From the NCBI GenBank assembly GCA_030652035.1, contig JAUSBJ010000035.1, positions 186,001 through 250,000 of the forward strand: a DNA stretch of 64,000 nucleotides, given 5' to 3'. Position numbers and translations under genes: made by a program. The DNA comes from Sulfurimicrobium sp. GTDB lineage: Bacteria > Pseudomonadota > Gammaproteobacteria > Burkholderiales > Sulfuricellaceae. Shown in pieces: positions 53,417-62,464 of the stretch (position 1 is the stretch's first letter; the number at the start of each line of letters is the position of its first letter). The notes beneath the pieces were generated by a model that worked only from the letters and a program-made list of their open reading frames with translations, did no database searches and was not told the origin of the DNA.

Positions 53417-56223
53417 TGGTGGAAGGAGGCCAATCCTCTGTTGGGCATGACGTAGGCGCTTGGTGCTGGCACGCGCGCCACGCCGCGCCCTGCCGGGTGG
53501 TGGACAGGCAAGATATGTGGGGCGAAACCGCCTACCGCGTGTGGTTGCCCACCAAGGATGCGGTCGTGCGTGCGCGTTCGCAGGACTTGGCCACGCTCGA
53601 CAGCGTTCAGCCAACGGTGGCACACATCCTCCACACCGCTGCGGCAGCCAAGCTGCTGGACGCTTTGGAGGACAACCTGCTGCTGGCGCCTATCCAGTCC
53701 AGCGTGGTCCCGTTGCCGCACCAGCTTTATGCGCTCAACCGTGCCATGAGCCAGCACCGCATTCGCTACCTGCTGGCAGATGAAGTGGGCCTGGGCAAGA
53801 CCATCGAGGCCGGGCTCATCCTGCGTGAACTGAAGTTGCGCGGCATGGCCAAGCGCGTGCTGGTGGTGGCGCCCAAGGGGCTGGTGCGCCAGTGGCAGGC
53901 CGAGATGCGCCTGCACTTCGGAGAGAAGCTGCAATTCATCGACCCGGCAGAACTGGCAGCCTTCCGGCAATGGCGAAACGATGAGGAAAACCTCTGGCGG
54001 CTGCACGATCAGGTGATCTGCTCACTGGACTCGGTCAAGCCGATCGAAGGCCGTAAAGGCTGGAGCCTGGAGCAACTGAACAACTACAACCGCGAGCGCT
54101 TTGAGGATCTGATTTCAGCTTCCTGGGATTTGGTGATCATCGACGAGTCGCACCGCATGGGCGGCAGCACTGACCAGGTCGCCCGTTACAAGCTGGGTGC
54201 GGCTCTGGCCGAAGCCGCGCCCTACTTGCTGCTACTGTCGGCCACGCCACACCAGGGCAAGACCGACCAGTTTTTGCGGCTGATGCAGTTGATCGACCGC
54301 GAATCCTTTCCCGATGAAGGCAGCGTCAGCCGCGATCGTGTGCGGCCGTTCGTCATTCGCACAGAAAAGCGCAATTCGATTGATGCGGAAGGTCAGCCGT
54401 TGTTCAAGCCCCGCGTCACCCGACTCCAGGCCGTAGCGTGGCAAAACCGGCACGGCGCCCAGCAACGGTTGTACGAGGCGGTTACCGACTACGTGCGTCA
54501 TGGCTACAACCAGGCCTTGGTCGCCAAGCAACGGCATATCGGGTTCTTGATGATCCTGATGCAGCGGCTGGTGACGTCCAGCACGGCGGCCATTCGAACC
54601 ACACTGGAAAAGCGGCAAGCGCTGCTCAATGAGCCCCAGCCGCAGGCATCGCTGTTTGATTCGACAGAGGCGGATGAGTGGGCCGAACTGGACGGCCAGA
54701 GCCAAGTGGACATCGCGGTGCAGACGTCGGGCTGGGCACAGGAGAAAGCCGAGGTTGACCTCCTGTTGAACTTGGCCCGAGAAACCGAAGCCCAGGGCAC
54801 TGACGCGAAGGCCGAAGCGCTGTTGGAGCTGATCTACAAGCTGCAGCAGGAAGAGAACGACCCGAACATGAAGGTCTTGATCTTCACGGAGTTTGTGCCA
54901 ACACAAGCCATGCTGGCGGGTTTTCTGGAAAGCCGTGGTTTCTCGGTGGCCCTGCTTAACGGCAGCATGGATCTGGACACGCGCGCCAAGGCGCAACAGG
55001 CCTTCTCGAGTGCCGTTCGAATTCTGGTCTCGACCGATGCAGGCGGCGAGGGTTTGAACCTGCAGTTCTGCCACGTCATTGTCAACTTCGACATGCCGTG
55101 GAACCCGATGCGCATCGAGCAGCGCATTGGCCGTGTGGACCGTATTGGCCAGCGGCATGTGGTGCGCGCCATCAACTTCGTTCTTGAAGACACGGTGGAG
55201 CACCGAGTCCGCCAGGTTCTGGAAACCAAGCTTGAAGTCATCGCCAAGGAATTCGGCGTGGACAAGGCTTCCGACGTGATGGACTCGGTCGAGGCAGAGG
55301 CAATGTTCGACGAGGTGTTTGTGCAGGGCCTGCAAGACCCCGGTTCGATCGACAAGGCGTGCGACGCCGTGATCAATCAGGTCCGCGACAAGGTTGCCGA
55401 CGAACGAAAGAACAGCGACCTGCTGGCAGATGCCCATGCGCTGGATGCTGACGATGCGCGCAAATGGCGCGACCACCCGGCGCAGTTTTGGCTGGAGCGC
55501 GCCATCACCTCCGGTTTGCCGGCACGTGGTGGCAGTGCCGTGAAGACGGGCGAGACCTGGCGTGTGAAATGGGTGGACGGCAGCGAGTCGACCAAGGTTT
55601 GCTTTGACGCCAGGACGGCGGAGCAGAACCCGGATCTGGAATGGGTCACGTTGGAGGATCCTCGAGCCCGAGCGGTGATCGGCGAGCTGTCGCGCTGTGT
55701 TGCTGGGCAGACCGTGCCGGTGGTCAAGATTGCTGGGCTGCCTGAGGCTGTACAAGGTGTCTGGTCACTGTGGGAGATCAGTCTCTCCGCTGAAGGTCTC
55801 AGCCGAAAGCGCTTCCTGCCCGTCTTTGCAACGGACGATGGACGGACTTTTGTGCCCACGGCCAAGCGCATATGGGACCTGCTGTTGACTGAGACGGTCG
55901 AGATCACTGGTGCCACCACAACCGAGCAGGCAGTGCAGTGGTTCGAGACTTCCATGGCCGCTGCCAAGACTCAAGGCGAACGCCTGTTCTCAGAACTGCT
56001 TGGAGAACACCGTTCACGGCTGAAGGAGGAGCGGGAGCGCGCCAAGTACGCCTATGACGCCCGCTATCAAGCCATTGGCCGAATTGGCTTGCCCGCAGTA
56101 CGCGATCATCGCCGCAAGCGGCTCAATGCCGAGCACCAGGCACGGATGGCAGCGTTGGATGACGCAGAGGCCAGCGTGCCGGATCTCAACGCGGTGATGA
56201 TGCTTCGGGTGGGGGCCGTATGA
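53416..56223 (+). CDS. brxHII: BREX helicase BrxHII (SNF2/RapA-like)
   Basis: The 935-residue protein has an N-terminal small beta domain, then Walker A RYLLADEVGLGKTIEAG (about 115), the DESH box (LVIIDESHRMGG), LLLLSATPHQGK and the C-terminal helicase motifs TDAGGEGLNLQFCHVIVNFDMPWNPMRIEQRIGRVDRIGQ. SNF2-type ATPases translocate on double-stranded DNA. Its start overlaps the pglXI stop (TGATG) and its stop overlaps the pglZ start (ATGA). Confidence 0.92.
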   Translation: MVEGGQSSVGHDVGAWCWHARHAAPCRVVDRQDMWGETAYRVWLPTKDAVVRARSQDLATLDSVQPTVAHILHTAAAAKLLDALEDNLLLAPIQSSVVPLPHQLYALNRAMSQHRIRYLLADEVGLGKTIEAGLILRELKLRGMAKRVLVVAPKGLVRQWQAEMRLHFGEKLQFIDPAELAAFRQWRNDEENLWRLHDQVICSLDSVKPIEGRKGWSLEQLNNYNRERFEDLISASWDLVIIDESHRMGGSTDQVARYKLGAALAEAAPYLLLLSATPHQGKTDQFLRLMQLIDRESFPDEGSVSRDRVRPFVIRTEKRNSIDAEGQPLFKPRVTRLQAVAWQNRHGAQQRLYEAVTDYVRHGYNQALVAKQRHIGFLMILMQRLVTSSTAAIRTTLEKRQALLNEPQPQASLFDSTEADEWAELDGQSQVDIAVQTSGWAQEKAEVDLLLNLARETEAQGTDAKAEALLELIYKLQQEENDPNMKVLIFTEFVPTQAMLAGFLESRGFSVALLNGSMDLDTRAKAQQAFSSAVRILVSTDAGGEGLNLQFCHVIVNFDMPWNPMRIEQRIGRVDRIGQRHVVRAINFVLEDTVEHRVRQVLETKLEVIAKEFGVDKASDVMDSVEAEAMFDEVFVQGLQDPGSIDKACDAVINQVRDKVADERKNSDLLADAHALDADDARKWRDHPAQFWLERAITSGLPARGGSAVKTGETWRVKWVDGSESTKVCFDARTAEQNPDLEWVTLEDPRARAVIGELSRCVAGQTVPVVKIAGLPEAVQGVWSLWEISLSAEGLSRKRFLPVFATDDGRTFVPTAKRIWDLLLTETVEITGATTTEQAVQWFETSMAAAKTQGERLFSELLGEHRSRLKEERERAKYAYDARYQAIGRIGLPAVRDHRRKRLNAEHQARMAALDDAEASVPDLNAVMMLRVGAV

Positions 56224-58214
56224 GCCCGTGGATTGACCGCATCCTCAAGGAGTTTCCGGCAGACCTGGCCCACCTGTGGATTGCCGCCGACCCCGACGAT
56301 GTATTGTTGGATGAGCAGGTGCTGTCAGGCCTGCGAGAGCGTGGCTTCGAACTGATGCCCTTTGAGGACTCGGTCGCGTTCCGCGCCGAGTATGAGGACC
56401 GGTACCGCAGCGCTTGGGACCGTGGCGAAGAAGCGCCAGCCAAGGCGCTTGTACTGCACTTGCGCGGCACCAACATCAGTGATCTGCCTTGGGACTACCT
56501 GAGGCAGGCGCGCCGCGTGAGCCTGAGTCTTGCCAACCTGTTCCCGAGGCTCAGCTATCCCGTCGTTCGACAGATCGGCGCAGAACACCATGAGGCGCTG
56601 TTCGCTGCGCAGGCAAAGCACGCATCGCAGGCCCTGGGCGAGTCCGCGACCAAAGAGTTCGTCCTGACCCACATCTTCAAGATCAGCCCGCACTTGATTT
56701 CGCGCCCCGAGGACCTGTGGCGTGAGTTGTTGCGCTTGCACTACCGTGATTCCGCACTGCCATTGGTACTGGCAGACCATGTTGCGCACGTCCTTGGCGA
56801 CCATGCAGCGTTCAAGGATCTGCCGATCAGCGAGCTGTTCGCATCGAAAGGTGCGTTGCTTCGCGTCGTGCAGGACGCTTGGTACCGTTACCTGTCGCGT
56901 CTTGGTTTGACGGGGACACGCACCGGTGAACCGACGCCACCGGACTTCCTTCCAATGGCCGAAGTGCCGTTTGAGCACCCTGATGTTCGGGTGATCGTGG
57001 ACACCATGTTCCTGGATGGTCTGCTCCACCCGCTCGCTATTCAGGGCGCTGCTGTAAGCGTCCCTGAGTGGGCGAAGGTGGGTATCGTCCAAGATCCGCT
57101 GGCACTGCGTAACCTGGTCGCCGAAGGTATGAATGGGATTCTTCAGTCGTTGCCAACGCTGGAGTCGTCCTACCGCGACTGGGCCAACTTGTCCCGCCGG
57201 TTCGGTGAGGTGCTTGCCCGGTTTCATGCCTTGGACACGGTTCGCGCTGAAGGACTGAAAGCTGCCATCACAGAGCTGCAAGCCACCACCGACGAGCATC
57301 TGCGGCATTGGGTGACCAAGCACTATGCCGACCTGCCATCGCTGCCAGTCGCCAAGGGTCCGGTCATGGTGCACCACGTGCCGCGTTTTCTTTCGATGCG
57401 GCGTGGTGCTGGCGAGGCCAAGATTGCCCTGCTGGTGTTCGATGGTCTTGCCGTCGACCAGTGGGTTCAGATCCGTGAGGCTCTAGCCAAACGAGCACCC
57501 AAGCTTGGGTACGAGGAAAGCGCGTGCTTTGCCTGGCTCCCAACGCTGACATCGGTATCCCGGCAGGCACTGTTCTCCGGACTCAAACCAAGAGAGTTCG
57601 CCGACACGATCGAGTCCACTTCGCCGGAGCCGACGCAGTGGTCGCGCTTTTGGCAAGACCAGGGGCTGCGCGCCAATGAGGTCATGTACCGCAAGGGCCT
57701 CAAGCGAACGGATCAGTTGGCGGAATTGGGTGCGGCCATTTCAGCGCCATCGATCAGGGTTGCGGGCATTGTGGTGGACATGGTCGATGAGATCGTGCAC
57801 GGTGCCGTATTGGGCAAGCGCGGCATCGCCACCCAAATCGAGAGCTGGTGTGAGAGCGGCTTCGTCGATCAACTGTTCTCGTTGCTGCTCGACAAGGGCT
57901 TCCATGTCTACCTGACAGCCGACCACGGCAATGTGGAAGCAGTTGGGCAAGGGCGACCAAACCAAGGGGTGGCCCCGGAGCTGCGTGGAGAGCGCGTTCG
58001 GACTTACCGCAGCGAGACTCTGGCGTCTGAGTCGGCTGCCGCAAATCCGAACACCTATCGTCTTGATGTCGCTGGACTACCGGCGAACTTCATGACCTTA
58101 TTCGCTGGCGGTCGCACAGCCTTCATGCAACAAGGAGAACCGGCCGTCGTCCACGGCGGCATCTCGGTCGAAGAGCTGTTGGTGCCTTTCGTCAAGATTA
58201 GTTATGTGAGTTGA
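56220..58214 (+). CDS. pglZ: BREX phosphatase-like protein PglZ
   Basis: PglZ belongs to the alkaline phosphatase superfamily and is the universal BREX marker. In this 664-residue protein the metal-binding VFDGLAVDQW lies at about 406, the SRQALFSG nucleophile-loop region at about 444, and LTADHGNVEAVGQG at about 567, all in order. The N-terminal half is a separate helical domain. It is coupled by overlap with brxHII and followed by brxA after 5 bases. Confidence 0.93.
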   Translation: MSPWIDRILKEFPADLAHLWIAADPDDVLLDEQVLSGLRERGFELMPFEDSVAFRAEYEDRYRSAWDRGEEAPAKALVLHLRGTNISDLPWDYLRQARRVSLSLANLFPRLSYPVVRQIGAEHHEALFAAQAKHASQALGESATKEFVLTHIFKISPHLISRPEDLWRELLRLHYRDSALPLVLADHVAHVLGDHAAFKDLPISELFASKGALLRVVQDAWYRYLSRLGLTGTRTGEPTPPDFLPMAEVPFEHPDVRVIVDTMFLDGLLHPLAIQGAAVSVPEWAKVGIVQDPLALRNLVAEGMNGILQSLPTLESSYRDWANLSRRFGEVLARFHALDTVRAEGLKAAITELQATTDEHLRHWVTKHYADLPSLPVAKGPVMVHHVPRFLSMRRGAGEAKIALLVFDGLAVDQWVQIREALAKRAPKLGYEESACFAWLPTLTSVSRQALFSGLKPREFADTIESTSPEPTQWSRFWQDQGLRANEVMYRKGLKRTDQLAELGAAISAPSIRVAGIVVDMVDEIVHGAVLGKRGIATQIESWCESGFVDQLFSLLLDKGFHVYLTADHGNVEAVGQGRPNQGVAPELRGERVRTYRSETLASESAAANPNTYRLDVAGLPANFMTLFAGGRTAFMQQGEPAVVHGGISVEELLVPFVKISYVS

Positions 58215-58219
58215 ACTGA

Positions 58220-58945
58220 ATGATTCCGACTGCCCCCCAAATTGGCTTCGACCGGTTCATCCAGCTGAATTGGGTGGCTGCTGCGCTGAAGGTACGCGCA
58301 GGCATGGCCAGTCTCGATGAGCTGAATGAACTGCTGGATGCCGCCGGACTTGGGAAAGAGGCCAAAGCAAAGACACGCACAAAGCTAAACGCGCTTGCGC
58401 TTGAACCGAGAGCCGATCTGGCTGACTTCATCGACCGTGGTGTCGACATCTTCAAGTGTACTGACAATGCCGGAGAACTGGCCGCTTTCGCATGGGGTGC
58501 TGCGATCGCCACCTACCCATACTTTGGAAAGGTCGCCGAGTTCACTGGGCGTTTAACGTCGATCCAGGGCGATTGTGCAGTGTCTGAAATTCACCGTCGC
58601 ATCAGCGAAGTGTATGGCGACCGCGAGGTTACAAAGCGCGCCACACAGGCCGTGATTCAGACACAAGCGAATTGGGGGGCGATCGAACGCGTGGAGAAAG
58701 GCAAGCGGCTGATCCGGTTGCAGGCAAGAACCCTGACGAACGATAACGGGATCGCGTGGCTGGTCGAAGCTGCTCTCCGATACCAACGGAAAGCCATCTC
58801 ACTGGCAACACTGCAATCCCTAGCCGTCATCTACCCGTTCGTGCTCGATCAGCCTCTCGGCTATTTATTATCGAACAGCCCGACGCTGGAAGTGAGATCG
58901 GAAGGTCCGAGTAACCAGTTCGTTGCGCTGCGTGAAGCTATCTGA
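58220..58945 (+). CDS. brxA: BREX protein BrxA (DUF1819-like)
   Basis: The 241-residue protein shows the BrxA pattern: a helical N-terminus, AIATYPYFGKVAEFTGRLTSIQGDCAVSEIHRRISEVYGDREVTKRATQAVIQTQANWGAIER as the conserved core, and a predicted winged-helix end. BrxA binds DNA in other BREX systems and is required for defence. It ends the type 3 order brxF-brxC-pglXI-brxHII-pglZ-brxA. Identity rests on position and the core pattern. Confidence 0.82.
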   Translation: MIPTAPQIGFDRFIQLNWVAAALKVRAGMASLDELNELLDAAGLGKEAKAKTRTKLNALALEPRADLADFIDRGVDIFKCTDNAGELAAFAWGAAIATYPYFGKVAEFTGRLTSIQGDCAVSEIHRRISEVYGDREVTKRATQAVIQTQANWGAIERVEKGKRLIRLQARTLTNDNGIAWLVEAALRYQRKAISLATLQSLAVIYPFVLDQPLGYLLSNSPTLEVRSEGPSNQFVALREAI

Positions 58946-58971
58946 AAAGAAACAATGAGGGATAAAGAGTC

Positions 58972-59892
58972 ATGACTGATGGCAAGCGAGAAACGCTGAC
59001 ATTGCCGAAAATCCAGGACGATCCAAGATCTGACCGAGATCTGCTCATTGAAACGAATCGTGTCGTTCAGCAACTAGCCCTTCGGGGAGCAAAAACACTT
59101 GTCGAACTTGAGCATGCCATTAGCCTTGTCAATCTACAGATATCTGCTCTGGATCTTACGTCTCGGACTGAGCAAGCATTGAGCAGCAATGGAATTTTGA
59201 CGGTTAGGCAACTGCTCGCTCACAGCCCTTCATCTATGCTTGAGAAAGAGAATATTGGGCGCCTTGCCAGGAATGAAATTATTGAAGTGCTTGCCAACAA
59301 TGGTCTGCGGCTTGCGGAACAATCGGCCACCAAGATTCAGACGGCTGCGACTACTGTCGAACTGCTCCCTGAAATTGCCACTAGGCAAGATTCGGCGATC
59401 ACCAACAGATCTGCAGAAACATCGAGGAATACGGAAGTACCATCAACCACCACTTCCACGGTCAGCAGTCGACCGTTAAAGAAGGGGGATGTCATTAAGC
59501 ACCCAACTAAGCCCGAGTGGGGGGTTGGCCGAGTTGTGTCAGTTACTACCGAGGATGTTGCGACAGTTATTTTCAGAGGCGCAGGCGAAAAGAAGATTTC
59601 TCTGAAGCATATCCAGCTCGAGAGATTAGCGCAGGAAGTTGATGCGCCAGCTATACCAACTGTTCAGGAACAAAGCCGCGAACCGCAGCCAGGAAAGGAG
59701 CTTTGCAACAACTGCGGCCAGCCAACTGTATTTACAGAAAATGCATCGCCTCAGCGTGTCGCATTAGGCTGGTGTGACTCATGTTTCAAACATAGCCAGC
59801 GTACATTCAAAGACAGTGTCACCGGAGAAACCAGATATTTTGATGAGTTGCGGACTGTCGATGGTATAAAGAGCCGATACAGCCCAAAGTAG
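58972..59892 (+). CDS. Alpha-CTD-like, DUF3553-like and zinc-ribbon fusion protein
   Basis: I recognise no named family for the whole 306-residue protein. Residues about 56-114 (SALDLTSRTEQALSSNGILT to EVLANNGLRL) resemble the C-terminal domain of RNA polymerase alpha, a helix-hairpin-helix fold that binds DNA and regulators. A Ser/Thr-rich linker (115-168) leads to a DUF3553-like domain (KGDVIKHPTKPEWGVGRVVS, 169-222). The C-terminus holds a zinc ribbon with Cys245, Cys248, Cys268 and Cys271. It follows brxA by 26 bases with GAGGGATAAAG before the ATG and is probably the last gene of the BREX unit. It could be a regulator or DNA-targeting component. Confidence 0.72.
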   Translation: MTDGKRETLTLPKIQDDPRSDRDLLIETNRVVQQLALRGAKTLVELEHAISLVNLQISALDLTSRTEQALSSNGILTVRQLLAHSPSSMLEKENIGRLARNEIIEVLANNGLRLAEQSATKIQTAATTVELLPEIATRQDSAITNRSAETSRNTEVPSTTTSTVSSRPLKKGDVIKHPTKPEWGVGRVVSVTTEDVATVIFRGAGEKKISLKHIQLERLAQEVDAPAIPTVQEQSREPQPGKELCNNCGQPTVFTENASPQRVALGWCDSCFKHSQRTFKDSVTGETRYFDELRTVDGIKSRYSPK

Positions 59893-59904
59893 CCACTTAT
59901 TCCG

Positions 59905-60363
59905 TCACATCCTGAGTAGCATCGCCTCTGCTTCACGTCGAACAACCAAGCCAGCAAGGATTTTCCCGCCACCTCTGACCCACCGCTGCAACTCCGAAGT
60001 GGCAGCAGACCAATCGCGTTGATTGATCCGCCGCCGCAACGTCGACGTCTGCAGCCGCCCCGCACCCAGGTTGAAAGTGAAGTCGACAATGGCTGCCAGC
60101 CGCGTCTCTGACTCCGTGGCCAGCACCGGGCAATACCGCAACGTGGCCCGGAGCGCAGCCTGCAGATCCTGCGCCAGAAAGCCCTCTGCCTCATTCTCGG
60201 TAATGGGTGGATGGTTCGGGTCGCACAGGTGGCCGAAGCCGATCGTCCAGAAGCCGGCCGGGCAGATATAGGGATAGGCCCGATGCGGATCGTGCTTCGG
60301 CACCCGGTGGAATCCCTCGAACCGTTTCGCCAGTTCGATGGCTGCCTCGGGTATCGCCATCAT
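59905..60363 (-). CDS. Phage endolysin, GH24 lysozyme
   Basis: The 152-residue protein (start ATG 60363, overlapping the holin stop) has the T4-lysozyme type active site: EGFHRVPKHDPHRAYPYICPAGFWTIGFGH holds the catalytic Glu and the following Asp/Thr region, and FTFNLGAGRLQTSTLRRRIN follows. No signal peptide is present, so it needs a holin for export. It is the last gene of the late operon and its stop lies 12 bases from the convergent BREX-side gene. Confidence 0.9.
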   Translation of the reverse strand: MMAIPEAAIELAKRFEGFHRVPKHDPHRAYPYICPAGFWTIGFGHLCDPNHPPITENEAEGFLAQDLQAALRATLRYCPVLATESETRLAAIVDFTFNLGAGRLQTSTLRRRINQRDWSAATSELQRWVRGGGKILAGLVVRREAEAMLLRM

Positions 60364-60836
60364 CACCGCACCCGGTCGAACACGCGCCCGAGGAACCAGA
60401 AGTTCAGCACCCCGGCCCACAGCGCCTGATCGGCTTCTGTCCAGGCATGCAGGACTGCTGTGCCCCAACCGGCACCGGCGGTGACAGCGGCCGCAAACGC
60501 AGCCGTTTTGGCAGCGCAGTACATCGCCATGAACCAGTAGGTAATCACTGGCCGGACACTGCTTGAAAGCGCATCTGCCCACCGCACACCAGTTTTCTCA
60601 CCCTGGGTGCGCACCGCATCGCGCAGTGCCTCGATGGCCCCTGTGTTCCACGCGGCATCGGCGGCAGCACCTATCTCGGCCATGCGCTGGGCGCCGCGCA
60701 ATTTCTCGAACTCCAGCGCCTTGTCCTGCATTGCCAGTTCATGCCCACGCTCGCCTTTTCGGTCGAGCCATTTGAGGATTTCCGGTGCGAGTCGAAACGC
60801 GCCTCCAAGCAATCCCCCCAACAGTGTCTCGATCAT
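60363..60836 (-). CDS. Phage 3TM-type holin
   Basis: The 157-residue protein has an amphipathic N-terminus (LLGGLLGGAFRLAPEILKWL), a charged middle and membrane segments (RPVITYWFMAMYCAAKTAAFAAAVTAG, ALWAGVLNFWFLGRVF), as in the GTA/3TM holin family. It should open the inner membrane for the endolysin. It overlaps both neighbours by a few bases. Confidence 0.85.
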   Translation of the reverse strand: MIETLLGGLLGGAFRLAPEILKWLDRKGERGHELAMQDKALEFEKLRGAQRMAEIGAAADAAWNTGAIEALRDAVRTQGEKTGVRWADALSSSVRPVITYWFMAMYCAAKTAAFAAAVTAGAGWGTAVLHAWTEADQALWAGVLNFWFLGRVFDRVR

Positions 60837-61123
60837 TGTGCGCCTCCGAACATTTTGAGTTTCAGGAATGCACCGGCCAGCAGGGCCATTACCAAGCCAG
60901 TAACCAACATCTTCACGATGGTCAGACCAGCGGTTTTCTTGGCCTCGTTGAAGGCGTCCAGCAGACCACGTAGTTCCTGAATATCTCGGGCTGCCTCCGG
61001 GCCGTCGAGTCCAACATCTGATAGCGCATGTCGAGCGCCGCGCTCGGCCGCACGCTCCAGCAGTTCTTCGAATTCATCACGAGGCATGGTGACCAGGCCG
61101 TCATGCAAACTGGGTGTGTTCAT
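60833..61123 (-). CDS. DUF6127-like phage membrane protein
   Basis: The 96-residue protein starts at ATG 61123 with GGAGG upstream. It has a charged part (MPRDEFEELLERAAERGARHALSDVGLDGPEAARDI) and one C-terminal membrane helix (TIVKMLVTGLVMALLAGAFL). This pattern fits DUF6127 proteins found next to phage holins; it may be a lysis accessory protein. Confidence 0.75.
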   Translation of the reverse strand: MNTPSLHDGLVTMPRDEFEELLERAAERGARHALSDVGLDGPEAARDIQELRGLLDAFNEAKKTAGLTIVKMLVTGLVMALLAGAFLKLKMFGGAQ

Positions 61124-61142
61124 TTTCGTCCTCCAGAAATGC

Positions 61143-61165
61143 AAAACCCGCCTCACGGGCGGGTT
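61143..61165 (-). terminator. Hairpin terminator inside the late phage operon
   Basis: On the minus strand AACCCGCC pairs with GGCGGGTT over 5 bases and a TTTT run follows. It lies just upstream of the DUF6127 gene and could separate lysis from tail genes or attenuate. Confidence 0.6.
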
Positions 61166-61192
61166 CATGGGTATGAAATTGTTGCCGTCGTA

Positions 61193-61429
61193 CTATGGTG
61201 TCTTGCCACGGGACCTTGCCTGCGCAGACGGTCCGTTGCTGGAAGCGCGCGAGGTGTCGATCTGCAGCAGTCGGCGCATCGCCCGGGCGCGATCCTTGGG
61301 ATGGACATCGACGCGTTCGACGGTGTCCTGGGATTCCACGAGCGCCAGAAGTTTTTCCTTGTCGGGGCCATCGGGCATTGCTTCGATGATGGGCTGCATG
61401 CGTTCCAGAAACGTGCTCGGCGTAGTCAT
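61193..61429 (-). CDS. Hypothetical phage protein, 78 residues
   Basis: I do not recognise it. It is a charged, probably helical protein (FLERMQPIIEAMPDGPDKEKLLALVESQDTVERV) with a basic C-terminal tail. No membrane segment or signal. It lies in the compact late operon, with short spacing to both neighbours. Confidence 0.55.
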   Translation of the reverse strand: MTTPSTFLERMQPIIEAMPDGPDKEKLLALVESQDTVERVDVHPKDRARAMRRLLQIDTSRASSNGPSAQARSRGKTP

Positions 61430-61440
61430 TCGTTTTCTCC

Positions 61441-61659
61441 TCAGACTGGAAATACCTGCTTGGCCACCGGTGCCTTGGTCGCCATGCCGTTCTTGATCAG
61501 TACGCGGTCGCCAACGGCCAAGGCGTCCAGCGTTCGGGCCACGACCGCACCGCGCTCGGTGGCCACACGAATCATTGCCCCCTCGATGCCGACCACTGCC
61601 CCGACGACCGCCTGATCCTGCGCGAGCAGTCGTGAGAGTTCCTTCAACGGAAATGTCAT
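61441..61659 (-). CDS. Hypothetical phage protein, 72 residues
   Basis: I do not recognise it. The sequence is a small predicted beta-barrel (VGAVVGIEGAMIRVATERGAVVARTLDALAVGDRVLIKNG) that resembles a head-tail or tail adaptor in general character. It overlaps the next upstream gene by 4 bases, which supports it being translated. Confidence 0.6.
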   Translation of the reverse strand: MTFPLKELSRLLAQDQAVVGAVVGIEGAMIRVATERGAVVARTLDALAVGDRVLIKNGMATKAPVAKQVFPV

Positions 61660-61952
61660 CGCGGCTGCTCCAGGTTGAGATGGGTGTCGATGGCGGCCTC
61701 AGACACCGTGATCTGGATGCCGGTCACCTTGGCCCGGTAGGGGCTGGCTGTGGATGGATCGGTGGCCTCGACGATCTGCCCGAGCCGAAATCCAGGCCGG
61801 AAGACTACCGCCAACTCGACCCGGTTGAATGAGTGGGCATTGGCATCCATCTCGGCTACGCCACGGTGGATGAGCACGTCGTCCGAGAGCAGCGGTTCCA
61901 CGATGGGCGAGCCTTCGCGCAGGCCATCACCGCGATAGACCTCGACGATCAC
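61656..61952 (-). CDS. Hypothetical phage tail-associated protein, 98 residues
   Basis: I do not recognise a family. The sequence alternates beta strands (VELAVVFRPGFRLGQIVEA, RAKVTGIQITVSEAAI) and overlaps both neighbours by 4 bases. Its position between tail-type genes suggests a structural role. Confidence 0.6.
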   Translation of the reverse strand: MIVEVYRGDGLREGSPIVEPLLSDDVLIHRGVAEMDANAHSFNRVELAVVFRPGFRLGQIVEATDPSTASPYRAKVTGIQITVSEAAIDTHLNLEQPR

Positions 61953-62455
61953 GCTGCCGTCCCCTTGATCAACGCGAGAATGCTGAAGTCGGTTTCGCCG
62001 TTGAGCGTGGCTGGCGACGACAAGGCATAAACCAGCGCCAGGGCGTCATAGGCGACCTTCGCTACCGCGACTCCCTTACTTGACGCCTTCACCGTAACCT
62101 TGTCGGACTGCAAGGTGAGGCCACCGAGGCTGCGGCCATACCAGACCGACTGCGAGATACTGGAACGGGCCGGCTTACCCAACGTCGCTGTGTCGGCATC
62201 CTCGAACATCAACTCCTCGGTGACTGTCACCACCGTGGTGCCCTGGGCAGAAAGCGATCCTGCCGAACAGATGGTGTCGGTGATGCTGACGTTGTCCGAT
62301 TTATAGACGAGGATGTAGGCGGTTTCGCCCGGACTGAACGAACTGCGTCCACTGTTCAAACCTTGGGGCCGCGTGTCGACCTCAGCCGACAAATGGCCGG
62401 CAGCATCCGAACCGTCCGGGTTGCCGAATTGAACACGAATAGTGGCATTGGCCAT
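61949..62455 (-). CDS. Hypothetical phage structural protein, 168 residues
   Basis: The N-terminus ATIRVQFGNPDGSDAAGHL and the beta-rich body (LSAQGTTVVTVTEELMF, LTLQSDKVTVKASSKGVAVAKVAYD) suggest a tail or decoration protein. No family is recognised. It starts 9 bases after the large tail gene. Confidence 0.6.
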   Translation of the reverse strand: MANATIRVQFGNPDGSDAAGHLSAEVDTRPQGLNSGRSSFSPGETAYILVYKSDNVSITDTICSAGSLSAQGTTVVTVTEELMFEDADTATLGKPARSSISQSVWYGRSLGGLTLQSDKVTVKASSKGVAVAKVAYDALALVYALSSPATLNGETDFSILALIKGTAA

Positions 62456-62464
62456 GAAATTTCC

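Noticed and set aside
54232-55755. Long minus-strand frame opposite brxHII
   Set aside because: Antisense shadow of the helicase motifs; no independent domain or start signal.
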